Positions 16,275 to 24,829 of a DNA stretch of 55,546 nucleotides are shown piece after piece (position 1 is the first letter of the stretch; every line of letters begins with the position of its first letter). The position numbers and the translations under genes were made by a program. The notes beneath the pieces were generated by a model, which saw only the letters and a list, made by a program, of their open reading frames with translations, made no database searches and was not told the origin of the DNA. The stretch spans positions 1 through 55,546 of the forward strand of contig CACNMX010000007.1 of assembly GCA_902621675.1 (NCBI GenBank), in the 5' to 3' direction. This DNA comes from an uncultured Prochlorococcus sp. GTDB lineage: Bacteria > Cyanobacteriota > Cyanobacteriia > PCC-6307 > Cyanobiaceae.

Positions 16275-17198
16275 GAAGTTATTAAGTATTTCGAGGCTTT
16301 TTTCCCATAAATTTTTTCTTTCTTTTTTATTCATGGCGAAAGGAGAAGTAGGGGATAGTTTTGGATGGCCTCTGAAATTAAATTTAGGACCATAATGATC
16401 ACCGCCTCTTGCGTCTGGTGAAGTAGCTGCAAAAAGTTGAGGTAAAGCACCCATCTCAGCAGTTTGAAAAATAGGGCTAAATAATTCCAATGAGAATGTT
16501 TCTAATGGACCAGGGTTAGGTTTTTGAGCAGTAAATAGATTTGTTTTTGCAATTCCTGGGTGAGCAGCTAAAGAAAGTATATTTTTGTGCTTTAAGTTCT
16601 CATTTAGTTCCAAAGCAAACATTACATTTGCCAATTTGCTATTGGAGTAAGATTCCCATTTGTTGTAATAGTTCTCGGCTTTCAGATTTTTCCAACCAAC
16701 TTTGCCAAAAAATTGTGCTCCGGAAGTAACAGTCACTATTCTAGATTTTTCTTTTTTTTCAATAATTGGAAGAAGCTTTAGAGTCAAAAGCATGTGCGCT
16801 AGATGATTAACAGCAAATTGTATTTCATATCCCTGGGCACTAAGAGTTTTAGGCGGATGCATAATGCCTGCATTATTGATTAGTAAATCCAAATTTTCAA
16901 AATTATCAAAAATTTTGGACTGAACTTCAACAATATTTTTTAAATCTGACAAATCTAATTCCAAAGGTGTAAATAATCCTTCAGGATTGAGACTTTTAAG
17001 TTTTTTGATAGTTTGAGTAGCCTTTTCAAGCGATCTACAAGCTATAACGACATGAGCATTTTTTTCTGCTAAGGCCTTTGCAGTGTAGTATCCAAGACCA
17101 CTATTCGCACCAGTAATTAGCGCTGTTTTGCCTGCAAGGTTTGGAATATTAGATGTTTCCCAGTTAGAGATTTTAGGTATTGAAATAGTGGCAGTCAT
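16269..17198 (-). CDS. short-chain dehydrogenase/reductase (protochlorophyllide-reductase-like subgroup)
   Basis: A 309-residue SDR with NAD(P)-binding TGANSGLGYYTAKALAEKNA (about residues 28-47), HVVIACRS, NNAGIMHPP, and the catalytic YxxxK as YSNSK (Y about 183, K 187) with the Ser in VTVTSGAQF. The TGANSGLG and CRS pattern is the retinol-dehydrogenase/light-dependent POR-like subgroup, but true POR motifs are not evident, so it is an oxidoreductase of unknown substrate. Ends overlap the small gene at 16008-16274 by six bases. Confidence 0.88.
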   Translation of the reverse strand: MTATISIPKISNWETSNIPNLAGKTALITGANSGLGYYTAKALAEKNAHVVIACRSLEKATQTIKKLKSLNPEGLFTPLELDLSDLKNIVEVQSKIFDNFENLDLLINNAGIMHPPKTLSAQGYEIQFAVNHLAHMLLTLKLLPIIEKKEKSRIVTVTSGAQFFGKVGWKNLKAENYYNKWESYSNSKLANVMFALELNENLKHKNILSLAAHPGIAKTNLFTAQKPNPGPLETFSLELFSPIFQTAEMGALPQLFAATSPDARGGDHYGPKFNFRGHPKLSPTSPFAMNKKERKNLWEKSLEILNNFL

Positions 17199-17306
17199 TT
17201 ACTAATCCTGCAAATTGCTTTGGAATTTAACCAAAATTTAATTACTTTCTCACTGTAAATACTGGAAGTCAGTATCGTGAGCTCTTTTTGAAGGTACTAT
17301 TTAATA

Positions 17307-18056
17307 TTATTTTTGAATTGCATATTGCCATTCGTTATTTTGAGATAAACTTTTCTCTCTAAGTAACTGTAATTTCCTACTATTTATTTTTATAACTATC
17401 CCATTAGTTGGATATTTCGCAAATATTTTTCTCCCTAACCAATTTTTTATATATATTTGGATTTCGCTTGTATGATTTGTGAAGTAACTTTCAGGGGTGC
17501 TAAAGCCACATTTTTTAAGATAGTTAAGGGTTTCGTATTGATTAAGTCTTCCATTAAGTATTTGGAAACAGCAAAAGCGGAGACTTTCTCCAATCCCTTT
17601 CTTATTATTGAGTTATTTTCTTGTAATTCTTTGGGAAATGCCGGCAATTTGGTTTGTAGCGTATAGTTCACCTCTAATTTGAAAATCTCGTTTGATAGGA
17701 ATACAATCGGGGACATTTTTAATTTGTTTAATTTGGCTTGAGACATCTAATCCATTTTTTGTAATAGCTTTATTAAAATTGCCATCTATATATCTAATTG
17801 CAATAGCACAGCCATCAATTTTTGGTTGAATGCTTAATCTTGTTTTTGTTAATAAACTTTTCAAGAATTCTTTATAGTTTTCTTTAGCTAATTTTGGCAA
17901 AAGTTTATTATTTTCTTGATTAAAGTAGTTAGGTTCTGGATCAACAGGAATAAAGAGCTTTTCAAGTTGCTTAAATGCACCATCCGAAATTATGCTTTCA
18001 CCTAATCTGTATTGTTCATCAAGATACTTAACATCTCTCACTAATAAATTATTCAT
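17307..18056 (-). pseudogene. NAD-dependent DNA ligase-like gene (adenylation domain only) broken by an in-frame TAA
   Basis: Reads from ATG at 18056. Residues 1-147 show the N-terminal/adenylation region of a LigA-type ligase: YRLGESIISDGAFKQLEKLF, the adenylated-Lys motif QPKIDGCAIAIRY, and later IRGELYA. An in-frame TAA (17613-17615) follows RITRK. Reading on through it in the same frame gives about 101 more residues with no other stop: LNNKKGIGESLRFCCFQILN, NYLKKCGFSTPESYF, YPTNGIVIKINSRKL, then the TAA at 17307-17309. PTNGIVIKIN is ligase motif-like (DG-V-K). So one nonsense change divides a gene of about 249 codons. Even whole it lacks OB, HhH and BRCT domains of a true ligase, so a full ligA should exist elsewhere. 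A shorter product (147 aa) may still be made. Confidence 0.8.
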
Positions 18057-18334
18057 AATAATTTTGATAAAAATTTAAAAACCTTTTAGAAAAAATCATC
18101 CAAATAAAGATTTGAAAATTAAAATTAGATATAAAAAAGTAATTGACCAGTAAATATCCTCCTACGAGGAGAGCGATTTAAGAGTATAAAATGTACGGAT
18201 TAGAGGTTTAAATTAAATACTTCAATCAAACATATTTACTTAAAAGTGAAATAGAAAATTTTAAGGATTAATTTGCATGCAAATTTTTGAAATTTCTATC
18301 AATAAAAAAAAAAATTATTTAAAGTTATAAGAAA
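18057..18334. other. intergenic region with a small hairpin, no gene seen
   Basis: 278 bases between the ligase pseudogene and the photolyase-like gene, which diverge. It holds a CTCCT-ACG-AGGAG stem-loop (18159-18171). A six-codon ATG frame follows at 18191. No larger gene is visible. The region should contain the promoters for both flanking genes, and a small RNA cannot be excluded. Confidence 0.5.
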
Positions 18335-19489
18335 ATGTCATTTTTACTAAAAGCTCAAAATACCTGGGAAAATTTTGCGAAATACAAAATTAATGATTAT
18401 GCAAAATTAAGAAATTTTGATTTTGGGCCAAATAATGAAAGTTCAGTTTCAAAATTATCGCCTTTCATTACTCATAGAATTTTATCGGAATATGATCTGA
18501 TACATGATATTAAAAGTAAGTACAAAATTAAAAATTCAACTAAATTTGTTGAAGAAATATTTTGGAGAGTTTACTGGAAAGGGTGGATGGAAAATAGACC
18601 TAAAGTTTGGAGAAATTTTATTTTAGAAAACAATCTCGATTTTGATTATGAGCTATATGAAAGTGCAATTAATGGCAATACAGAATTAGATTTTTTTAAT
18701 TCTTGGGTCCATGAATTAAAGCATTACAACTATTTGCATAACCATACAAGAATGTGGTTTGCGAGTACTTGGATATTTAATTTAGGCCTTCCATGGCAAT
18801 TGGGAGCAAAGTTTTTCTTTAAATATCTTTTTGATGGCGATGCTGCATCTAATCTTCTTAGCTGGAGATGGGTCGGAGGATTGCAAACTAAGGGAAAACA
18901 ATATCTTTTTTCATCATCAAACCTCAGAAAATTTTCAAATAATAGATTTAATGCACAAAAAATCATTAATCAACAAATTTTTCTTGAAGAATCTAATCAA
19001 ATAACATTGGAAGATGAGATTTATAAAAATGATATGTATCCTAAATCAGAAAATCTGATTTTATTTGAAAATGATCTTCACCTTGCAACCCTTAAAAAAT
19101 TACTTATAAGCTATAAAAAAGTATTTATTATCCTTTTAAAAAATGAACAAAGACAAATTAAATTGTCTGAATCTGTTTTGAAATTTAAACAAGATTTAGT
19201 CTCTGAATTTGTAGAGAATTTTGATAATGTTGAACAGATTGATCCTTATTCACTGGAAAATACTTTTAAAAATACCAACGAAATAGACATTATTTATCCT
19301 GGAGTGGGAGAAAATTATGATTTCATAACTGAGTTTAAAAATTTACACCACAAGAAAATTTTTAATCTTGTTAGAGATGAAGATTTATTTGCTTGGAAAT
19401 TCGCCAAAAAAGGGTTTTTCAAATTTAAAGAAAATATTCCAAAAATCAATCAGAGAATATTAGAAAATTATTCAAAAAATAATTTTTAG
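18335..19489 (+). CDS. photolyase/cryptochrome-like FAD protein with domain order apparently swapped
   Basis: A 384-residue protein. Residues 1 to about 215 are a photolyase FAD-binding domain: LSPFITHRILSEYDLI, EEIFWRVYWKGWMENRP, the signature HNHTRMWFASTWIFNLG, FDGDAASNLLSWRWVGG. Normally this follows an alpha/beta antenna domain, but here the chain begins with it. From about residue 240, 'LILFENDLHLATLKKLL' and VFIILLKNEQR, then IIYPGVGENYDF, resemble the start of the usual photolyase alpha/beta domain (V-W-F-R-x-D-L-R-L). The order therefore appears permuted. DNA repair or blue-light sensing is inferred. Catalytic Trp chain cannot be mapped by eye. Confidence 0.8.
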   Translation: MSFLLKAQNTWENFAKYKINDYAKLRNFDFGPNNESSVSKLSPFITHRILSEYDLIHDIKSKYKIKNSTKFVEEIFWRVYWKGWMENRPKVWRNFILENNLDFDYELYESAINGNTELDFFNSWVHELKHYNYLHNHTRMWFASTWIFNLGLPWQLGAKFFFKYLFDGDAASNLLSWRWVGGLQTKGKQYLFSSSNLRKFSNNRFNAQKIINQQIFLEESNQITLEDEIYKNDMYPKSENLILFENDLHLATLKKLLISYKKVFIILLKNEQRQIKLSESVLKFKQDLVSEFVENFDNVEQIDPYSLENTFKNTNEIDIIYPGVGENYDFITEFKNLHHKKIFNLVRDEDLFAWKFAKKGFFKFKENIPKINQRILENYSKNNF

Positions 19490-19625
19490 CTTAGTTAAAT
19501 TCCTAATAAGAAAGGGAATTCATTAGAGCACTAAGTATAAATACTTAATTAGGCGCGACTTTTGCGGTTTAATCCACGATGGATACTGTAACTAGTTATT
19601 TTTACTTAAGGATAATTTTTTTATA

Positions 19626-20177
19626 GTGCTTTCAACAATTCTTACAAAGTCGTTTAGCAAAGATACTGCTTTATTAATTCTTAGAGTTATAACTGGAACT
19701 GTTCTTATTCATCACGGTTATGAGAAATTAGCCAATATAGAAAATTTTGCTGATGCTTTTGTCAGACCTTTACATCTTCCATTCCCAATATTTTTATCAT
19801 ACATAGCGGCATTCTCTGAAATAGGTGGTAGTTGGCTACTAATCATCGGTTTAGCTACAAGATTCGGAGCTTTGGCAATTGTGGGAACAATTTCTGTAGC
19901 CATATACCATGCACTTGTCACTTCAGGTTTTAATATTTTCTTACTAGAGCTTTTACTTTTATATTTTGCTTCAGCAACTTCAATTGCATTAACAGGTCCT
20001 GGTGATTTCTCCTTAGATGAAGTAATTATCAGAATTTTGAAATCTGAGGATGAAGAGGAAATTATTCCTTCAGCAAAATCAAAAAATACCAAGCAAGTCG
20101 AAGTTAAAGAAGAAGCTAATAAAGGTGGCTTATTTCAATTTCTTCAGGCGAACATACTCTCAGATACTTCAAGCTAA
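19626..20177 (+). CDS. DoxX family membrane protein
   Basis: A 183-residue protein starting at a GTG. Four helices match DoxX: LLILRVITGTVLIHHGYEKL (conserved G..L..HG..K), FPIFLSYIAAFSEIGGSWLL, ATRFGALAIVGTISVAIY and LLELLLLYFASATSIALTGP followed by the GPGxxSLD signature. A charged C-terminal tail of about 45 residues follows. DoxX proteins are associated with quinone or thiosulfate redox chemistry in some organisms, but the role in cyanobacteria is unknown. The last nine bases overlap the convergent small gene. Confidence 0.85.
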   Translation: MLSTILTKSFSKDTALLILRVITGTVLIHHGYEKLANIENFADAFVRPLHLPFPIFLSYIAAFSEIGGSWLLIIGLATRFGALAIVGTISVAIYHALVTSGFNIFLLELLLLYFASATSIALTGPGDFSLDEVIIRILKSEDEEEIIPSAKSKNTKQVEVKEEANKGGLFQFLQANILSDTSS

Positions 20178-20342
20178 CTTTTTAGGATAAAGGTTACTGA
20201 TTAGTTCTAATCTTTTTCTATAACTGTTTCTCTTCTCGAGTTTAATCTTAATTGTGGCTTCCGAAAGACTTATAAATAGTCCTATAGCAGTCACCCATGA
20301 TAAAAAAATAAAAGGGTTTTCTGGAATTTCTGAGAAATTCAT
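20169..20342 (-). CDS. small single-pass membrane protein (57 aa)
   Basis: A 57-residue ATG frame: MNFSEIPENPFIFLSWVTAI, one helix (about residues 11-27), then a basic cytoplasmic tail with KIKLEKRNSYRKRLELISN and YPKKLA. The end overlaps the DoxX gene by nine bases in convergent orientation. Helix plus basic amphipathic tail is like the 62-residue protein at 9417-9605 (also ending LYP..K), possibly a related small family. No function known. Confidence 0.65.
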   Translation of the reverse strand: MNFSEIPENPFIFLSWVTAIGLFISLSEATIKIKLEKRNSYRKRLELISNLYPKKLA

Positions 20343-20416
20343 ATGAATAATACTTCTTTTTTAAAACTGACTGATCACTATACGTTTTTCAACCTAAATA
20401 TACAATTTAGAAATAT

Positions 20417-20968
20417 TTAAGGATTAATTTCAACTTTTTCCCATTTCTTACTCTTTTCCCAAAGATATCTTTTATGAACAGGCTGTTCTAATTTAAGAAG
20501 ATCTACTGAATCGATTTCAAAATTTAGAACTACAAAATTTTCTGACTTGGGAAGATTGGATAATATTTCGTAAGCAGATTGGACTTTTGGGTTTATTTTC
20601 TCTCCAGGAGATCCCCAATACCAAGAAGATTTTGATTTTTCTGATAATAAATCCCAATAATTTTTGTTATCACTTAATTCATGTATTTTTCCTTTGAATC
20701 TATATTGTGATTTGCTTTTCAAAAAGAACCATAATATTTCTGCATTAGGATTGGATTTTAAATGCCCAATTTTTTCACTTCTTCTATCTGTAAAAATAAT
20801 CATTGAACTATCTTTATGCCACCCTCTGAAAACAACTGTTCTTAGTCTTGGCTCACTTTCTTCGCTGACTGTTGCAAGCTGAATCCATCTATTAGATGGT
20901 AATTTGCCCTCTTTTTTTCTAGAAGATTTTAAATCTTGCCTCCAACTGGGTAAGTTGTTATCAGGCAT
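20417..20968 (-). CDS. pyridoxamine 5'-phosphate oxidase-like FMN-binding protein (Alr4036 type)
   Basis: A 183-residue split-barrel flavoprotein. WRQDLKSSRKKEGKLPSNRW, then LATVSEESEPRLRTVVFRGW, IIFTDRRSEKIGHLKSNPNA and EILWFFLKSKSQYRFKGKI match the Alr4036/PNPOx_2 family of cyanobacteria and plants. The 'RLRTVVFRGW' and 'TDRRSEK' segments bind FMN phosphate in the superfamily. PdxH activity is not established for this branch. Its start overlaps the stop of the upstream methyltransferase-like gene by eight bases, so it is the second gene of an operon. Confidence 0.88.
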   Translation of the reverse strand: MPDNNLPSWRQDLKSSRKKEGKLPSNRWIQLATVSEESEPRLRTVVFRGWHKDSSMIIFTDRRSEKIGHLKSNPNAEILWFFLKSKSQYRFKGKIHELSDNKNYWDLLSEKSKSSWYWGSPGEKINPKVQSAYEILSNLPKSENFVVLNFEIDSVDLLKLEQPVHKRYLWEKSKKWEKVEINP

Positions 20969-21578
20969 TTAATTTAGGTAATATAAGACCACTTTTCTTC
21001 TTGTATTCTTCGAATGAATCATATTTTGAAAGCGATTTATCTTTTTTTATCATTCTTGGTAGAAAAACTATAGAGAAAAATATTGCAAGAATTACTAATG
21101 GTATGTAACTCATTGAAAGTATGGCGAAAGATAGATAAATTAGTATTTCTCCTAGATAATTTGTATTCCTTATATTTTTGAAAAATCCTTCTTTAATTAG
21201 ACCTTTTTTTAATTTAAGAGAAAAATATTTTTGAGCATCACTAGCAAAGTGTAAAAACACACCAATTATATTTATAGATACAGATGCAGCTATTACGATA
21301 TTTGGAACAGATTTCTGAGATGAGATAAGAATGTAGGGAGCTACCCAGTAACTTCCAAGGAAAATAAAACCAGTAACTGAAGTTAAAAAATTGATTTTTT
21401 CTTTAAAATATGGATCTGGGAATATCTTTTCTTTTAGAATCCAGAGTAAACCATAAGTACCATGCAGAGCTAAATAAACGTAAGGAGCGATCGTAAAATT
21501 ATCAAAAAAAATCATAAGGCCCATCACTACAAATGCAGTGAGCCCCTTATGTAAATTAATTATTTGATTAAGTTTCAT
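20961..21578 (-). CDS. isoprenylcysteine carboxyl methyltransferase/DUF1295-like membrane protein
   Basis: A 205-residue protein with five or six helices. The C-terminal region LIKEGFFKNIRNTNYLGEIL followed by a long hydrophobic segment, then KYDSFEEYKKKSGLILP, is that of the ICMT/DUF1295/NnrU-like methyltransferase group, with the N-Y-x-G-E motif conserved. These enzymes work in the membrane on lipid-like or prenylated substrates; the substrate is unknown here. First gene of the pair with the FMN protein. Confidence 0.75.
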   Translation of the reverse strand: MKLNQIINLHKGLTAFVVMGLMIFFDNFTIAPYVYLALHGTYGLLWILKEKIFPDPYFKEKINFLTSVTGFIFLGSYWVAPYILISSQKSVPNIVIAASVSINIIGVFLHFASDAQKYFSLKLKKGLIKEGFFKNIRNTNYLGEILIYLSFAILSMSYIPLVILAIFFSIVFLPRMIKKDKSLSKYDSFEEYKKKSGLILPKLNA

Positions 21579-21645
21579 CTTTTTTAATAATCTAAAAAAT
21601 GAAATTATTTTCTGTGGATATAATCTAGGTCATCAAAAGTTTTAA

Positions 21646-21717
21646 TGGGCGATACTGGATTCGAACCAGTGGCCACTACCGTGTCGAGGTAGTGCTCTAC
21701 CACTGAGCTAATCGCCC
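21646..21717 (-). tRNA. tRNA-Val (anticodon GAC)
   Basis: A complete cloverleaf reads on the minus strand. The acceptor stem is GGGCGAT with ATCGCCC and discriminator A, the D arm is GCTC...GAGC, the anticodon stem CTACC/GGTAG encloses TCGACAC (anticodon GAC), and the T arm holds GGTTCGAATCC. The 3' CCA is not encoded. GAC reads GUC and GUU valine codons. Confidence 0.93.
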
Positions 21718-21766
21718 CAATTGAGGAATTTTTATTCCCCCTTATAAGAAAATAGCAGGTTGCGTT

Positions 21767-22558
21767 TCATTTTCTAAGTAATTTAACTTTCCATCGTTCT
21801 CTTTTGGTTATTTCTAAATTTAGAATTTCGATAAATCCTTTGTTTTCAAGTTCTAGTTTGTCGCCAATTTTTAGATTAATTGTTGGCTTATTAACTTTGC
21901 TTCCATTTAATCTGAGCATTCCATTTTCTATCCTTTCAATGATTTTGGTTCGTGATACCCTAAAGCCAGCTGAAGCTATAGCATCTAATCTTGTTGAAGC
22001 TTCTACTGTATTGACAAGTTTTTTTGATCTTCCAGAAGGTATTTGTAATTCATCTATACCTACTACATCAATTTTTACTTTTACGTCTCTTAAATAAAAA
22101 ATCTTTTCATCTAGATGCTTAATATTTGAATTATCAATTATCCCTTGTGCTCCCCTATCGCCAATAGTCCATATATCTCCAACTTTTATTTGATTAACCC
22201 CATTTTCAATTAAGAGGGATCTAAAGTCGTCTTGTGTAGCATTATCAAATAAAAAATTTCCATTAATTTTTATTCCTTGCGCTGGAAAATTACTTTTTAG
22301 CTCATCCTCTTCAGGAAGATTATCTCCTCTAAAGCAAGCTATTCTAGATCTTTGAGAAGAGGAGAATCCTCCATAAATAAAAAATTTGAAATCATTTAAA
22401 TTTTCAAAATCTTTTAAAATTTCTTCGCAAACATAAGTTGAATTAAACCCAGTCCAATAAGTTTCCCAGTGTTTGTAGGCTAAGTTAGCAATATTTATTA
22501 ATTCTTCAGTTTCTTTTTTGTAGTTTGAATTTATTAAGATTTCTTTTAAGTCAATCAT
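21767..22558 (-). CDS. photosystem II S4 domain protein (Slr1646-like)
   Basis: A 263-residue protein. The N-terminal about 180 residues carry FFIYGGFSSSQRSRIACFRG, VNQIKVGDIWTIGDRGAQGI; the C-terminal about 70 residues are an S4 RNA-binding domain (TRLDAIASAGFRVSRTKIIE, then GMLRLNGSKVNKP). This composition matches the cyanobacterial PSII S4-domain family, which is near-universal in oxygenic phototrophs. A role in PSII biogenesis was inferred from that distribution. The upstream gene's stop is directly adjacent to its start ATG (position 22558), so the pair is cotranscribed. Confidence 0.88.
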   Translation of the reverse strand: MIDLKEILINSNYKKETEELINIANLAYKHWETYWTGFNSTYVCEEILKDFENLNDFKFFIYGGFSSSQRSRIACFRGDNLPEEDELKSNFPAQGIKINGNFLFDNATQDDFRSLLIENGVNQIKVGDIWTIGDRGAQGIIDNSNIKHLDEKIFYLRDVKVKIDVVGIDELQIPSGRSKKLVNTVEASTRLDAIASAGFRVSRTKIIERIENGMLRLNGSKVNKPTINLKIGDKLELENKGFIEILNLEITKRERWKVKLLRK

Positions 22559-23125
22559 TTAGCCTTCTAGAAAAATTATATCTTTTGCTTCTGATTGTTT
22601 TATCAAAGCCCATGGCAATTCATCTCCAATTTCATTTTCAAGTAGAACAAGCCATTTACCCTCTTTATTAAAATTAATGATCGATCTTAACTCTTTATTT
22701 CTATTAATGTTGATACTTGCAGAAGAAACAATGCTTCCTAAATATCCTGAACCCATTCCTAAAACACCTCCAATTAATGATTCCCCGATGTTATTTAAAC
22801 CAAGAAAGCTGAAGGTAGATAAATTTGTCATATTAGAAAAAGCTATTCCAGCTATAAAGCCAAATGGCATTAGCCATCTACTCATATCTTGTTGTCTGAT
22901 CTTTCTATCAAGTTTAGGATTTAAGATTCTTATATCTTCAAAATTTTGAGATTTGAATAAGATATTTGCTTTCGCATTGAGCAATTCTGTTTCGTCTGAT
23001 GATATTTTCTCACTTATTGGAGGGATCAAAATAGCTTCAGAGAGCATTACTGATTTTTCTTTGAAAACATCAAATAGCTGGATACATTTATCAATGTCTT
23101 CAAATATCACAATACTTTTAGTCAA
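22559..23125 (-). CDS. conserved hypothetical membrane protein (188 aa)
   Basis: Two glycine-rich hydrophobic segments in the middle (WLMPFGFIAGIAFSNMT and GESLIGGVLGMGSGYLGSIV, about residues 84-140) are flanked by soluble parts: MTKSIVIFEDIDKCIQLFDV at the start and WLVLLENEIGDELPWALIKQ at the end. The chain alternates membrane and soluble regions, which fits a small membrane-anchored regulator. I do not recognise the family. Its stop touches the start of the PSII S4 gene, suggesting a shared role in photosystem or membrane maintenance. Confidence 0.7.
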   Translation of the reverse strand: MTKSIVIFEDIDKCIQLFDVFKEKSVMLSEAILIPPISEKISSDETELLNAKANILFKSQNFEDIRILNPKLDRKIRQQDMSRWLMPFGFIAGIAFSNMTNLSTFSFLGLNNIGESLIGGVLGMGSGYLGSIVSSASININRNKELRSIINFNKEGKWLVLLENEIGDELPWALIKQSEAKDIIFLEG

Positions 23126-23224
23126 ATTTCAATCCTCAAATGTTTGTGTGTTATTCAAATTAATAAAATAGGATACATACACTATAGATTAAGTTAAAGT
23201 AAAAGATTAAAGAACCAATCTTAA

Positions 23225-24811
23225 ATGACAAAAGTTCTCATTACAGATCCAATTGATCAAACAGGAATCGATATTCTTTCACAAGTTGCTCAGGTTGATC
23301 AGAAGATAGGAATCTCAGACTCTGAGTTAGCTTCCATTATTAAAGATTATGATGCTTTAATGATTCGCTCTGGTACTCAAGTGACTGAAGAGATTATTAA
23401 CTCTTCAAGTAAACTGAGAATCATTGGGAGAGCTGGAGTTGGAGTCGATAATGTAGATGTTAAGGCTGCTACGCAAAAAGGAGTTCTTGTTGTTAATTCT
23501 CCTGGAGGTAATACGATAGCTGCTGCTGAACATACTATAGCTATGATGTTGGCTTTATCCAGACATATTCCAATTGCGAATAGTAGTACTTTGTCAGGTA
23601 AATGGGAAAGAAAGAAATTTGTTGGTAATGAGCTTTATAAGAAAAAATTAGGTGTAGTAGGTTTAGGGAAAATTGGTGCTCACGTAGCGAAAGTTGCTAA
23701 TGCATTAGGAATGGAAGTTTACGGATATGATCCCTTTGTCTCAACTGAAAGAGCTCAACAAATACAAGTTAAATTATCTGAACTAGAGGATTTGTTCAAA
23801 CAATCCGATTATGTAACTTTGCATTTGCCTCGCACACCAGAGACAGAGAATTTGGTAAATATAGATGTCCTTAAAAGTATGAAAAGTAGCGCAAAATTAA
23901 TTAATTGTGCTCGAGGAGGCTTAATTGACGAAGAGGCATTAGCAGAAGCTTTAAATCAATCATTGATTGCCGGTGCTGCAATAGATGTCTTTTCTAAAGA
24001 ACCTTTGGAATCTAATTCACCACTTTTGAAGGTTGAAAAGAATCTTATTCTTACCCCTCACTTAGGAGCCTCTACTAGGGAAGCACAAGAAAATGTAGCT
24101 GTTGATGTTGCAGAACAAATAAGAGATGTCTTGCTTGGTTTATCTGCCAGAACTGCAGTAAATATTCCAGGTTTGAGCCCTGATATTATGGATAGTCTAA
24201 AACCTCATTTGCAGTTGGCTGAAACAATGGGTCTGCTTATAAGCCAGCTTTCAGGTGGACAGATACAGAAACTAGAAGTGAAGCTTCAAGGGGAATTTGT
24301 TCAACATCCTTCTCAGCCATTAATAATAGCTAGTCTAAAAGGCCTTCTAAGTAAAGCTTTGGGAGATAGGATCAATTATGTGAATGCTTCGCTAGAGGCG
24401 GATTCAAGAGGTATTTCGGTAGTCGAGAATAAAGATGAGGCAAGACCTGAATTTGCTAGTGGGTCGCTTCAGTTAACCACCTATGGAGATAACGGCGACC
24501 ATAGTGTAGCAGGAAGCATTTTTGCTGATGGAGAATTAAGAATTATCAGTATTGATCAATACCCAGTTAATGTATCGCCAAGCAGATATATGTTGGTTAC
24601 TAGGCATAGAGATATGCCAGGTATTATTGGCAAGCTGGGGTCTTTATTAGGCAGCAACAATGTAAATATTGCCTCAATGCAAGTTGGGCGCAAAATTGTT
24701 AGAGGAGAAGCTGTTATGGTTCTAAGTATTGATGATCCAATTCCTAATAAGTTGCTTGATACCATTATTGAAGTAGATGGGATTACCAACGCTAATCCAG
24801 TTACTTTATAA
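23225..24811 (+). CDS. serA: D-3-phosphoglycerate dehydrogenase
   Basis: A 528-residue enzyme oxidising 3-phosphoglycerate, the first step of serine synthesis. Catalytic/NAD domain: IIGRAGVGVDNVDVKAATQK, GLGKIGAHVAKVANALGMEV, NCARGGLIDEEAL and LTPHLGASTREAQENVAVD (catalytic His with Arg/Glu partners). A following ASB domain is visible at about 320-450 and a C-terminal ACT domain begins YMLVTRHRDMPGIIGKLGSL, the site of serine feedback binding in other members. Standard type I long form. It precedes prmA by 18 bases. Confidence 0.95.
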   Translation: MTKVLITDPIDQTGIDILSQVAQVDQKIGISDSELASIIKDYDALMIRSGTQVTEEIINSSSKLRIIGRAGVGVDNVDVKAATQKGVLVVNSPGGNTIAAAEHTIAMMLALSRHIPIANSSTLSGKWERKKFVGNELYKKKLGVVGLGKIGAHVAKVANALGMEVYGYDPFVSTERAQQIQVKLSELEDLFKQSDYVTLHLPRTPETENLVNIDVLKSMKSSAKLINCARGGLIDEEALAEALNQSLIAGAAIDVFSKEPLESNSPLLKVEKNLILTPHLGASTREAQENVAVDVAEQIRDVLLGLSARTAVNIPGLSPDIMDSLKPHLQLAETMGLLISQLSGGQIQKLEVKLQGEFVQHPSQPLIIASLKGLLSKALGDRINYVNASLEADSRGISVVENKDEARPEFASGSLQLTTYGDNGDHSVAGSIFADGELRIISIDQYPVNVSPSRYMLVTRHRDMPGIIGKLGSLLGSNNVNIASMQVGRKIVRGEAVMVLSIDDPIPNKLLDTIIEVDGITNANPVTL

Positions 24812-24829
24812 AGAGGGTTGTCCTAATTA

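Noticed and set aside
17447-17746. A separate ORF starting MSQAKLNKLKM in a shifted frame across the ligase pseudogene
   Set aside because: Ligase-like sequence continues in the original frame past the TAA at 17613, so no frameshift is needed and the shifted frame is an antiparallel-style shadow.
18191-18211. Six-codon ATG frame MYGLEV after an AGGAG sequence
   Set aside because: The AGGAG is about 20 bases away and is part of a hairpin; too short to call.
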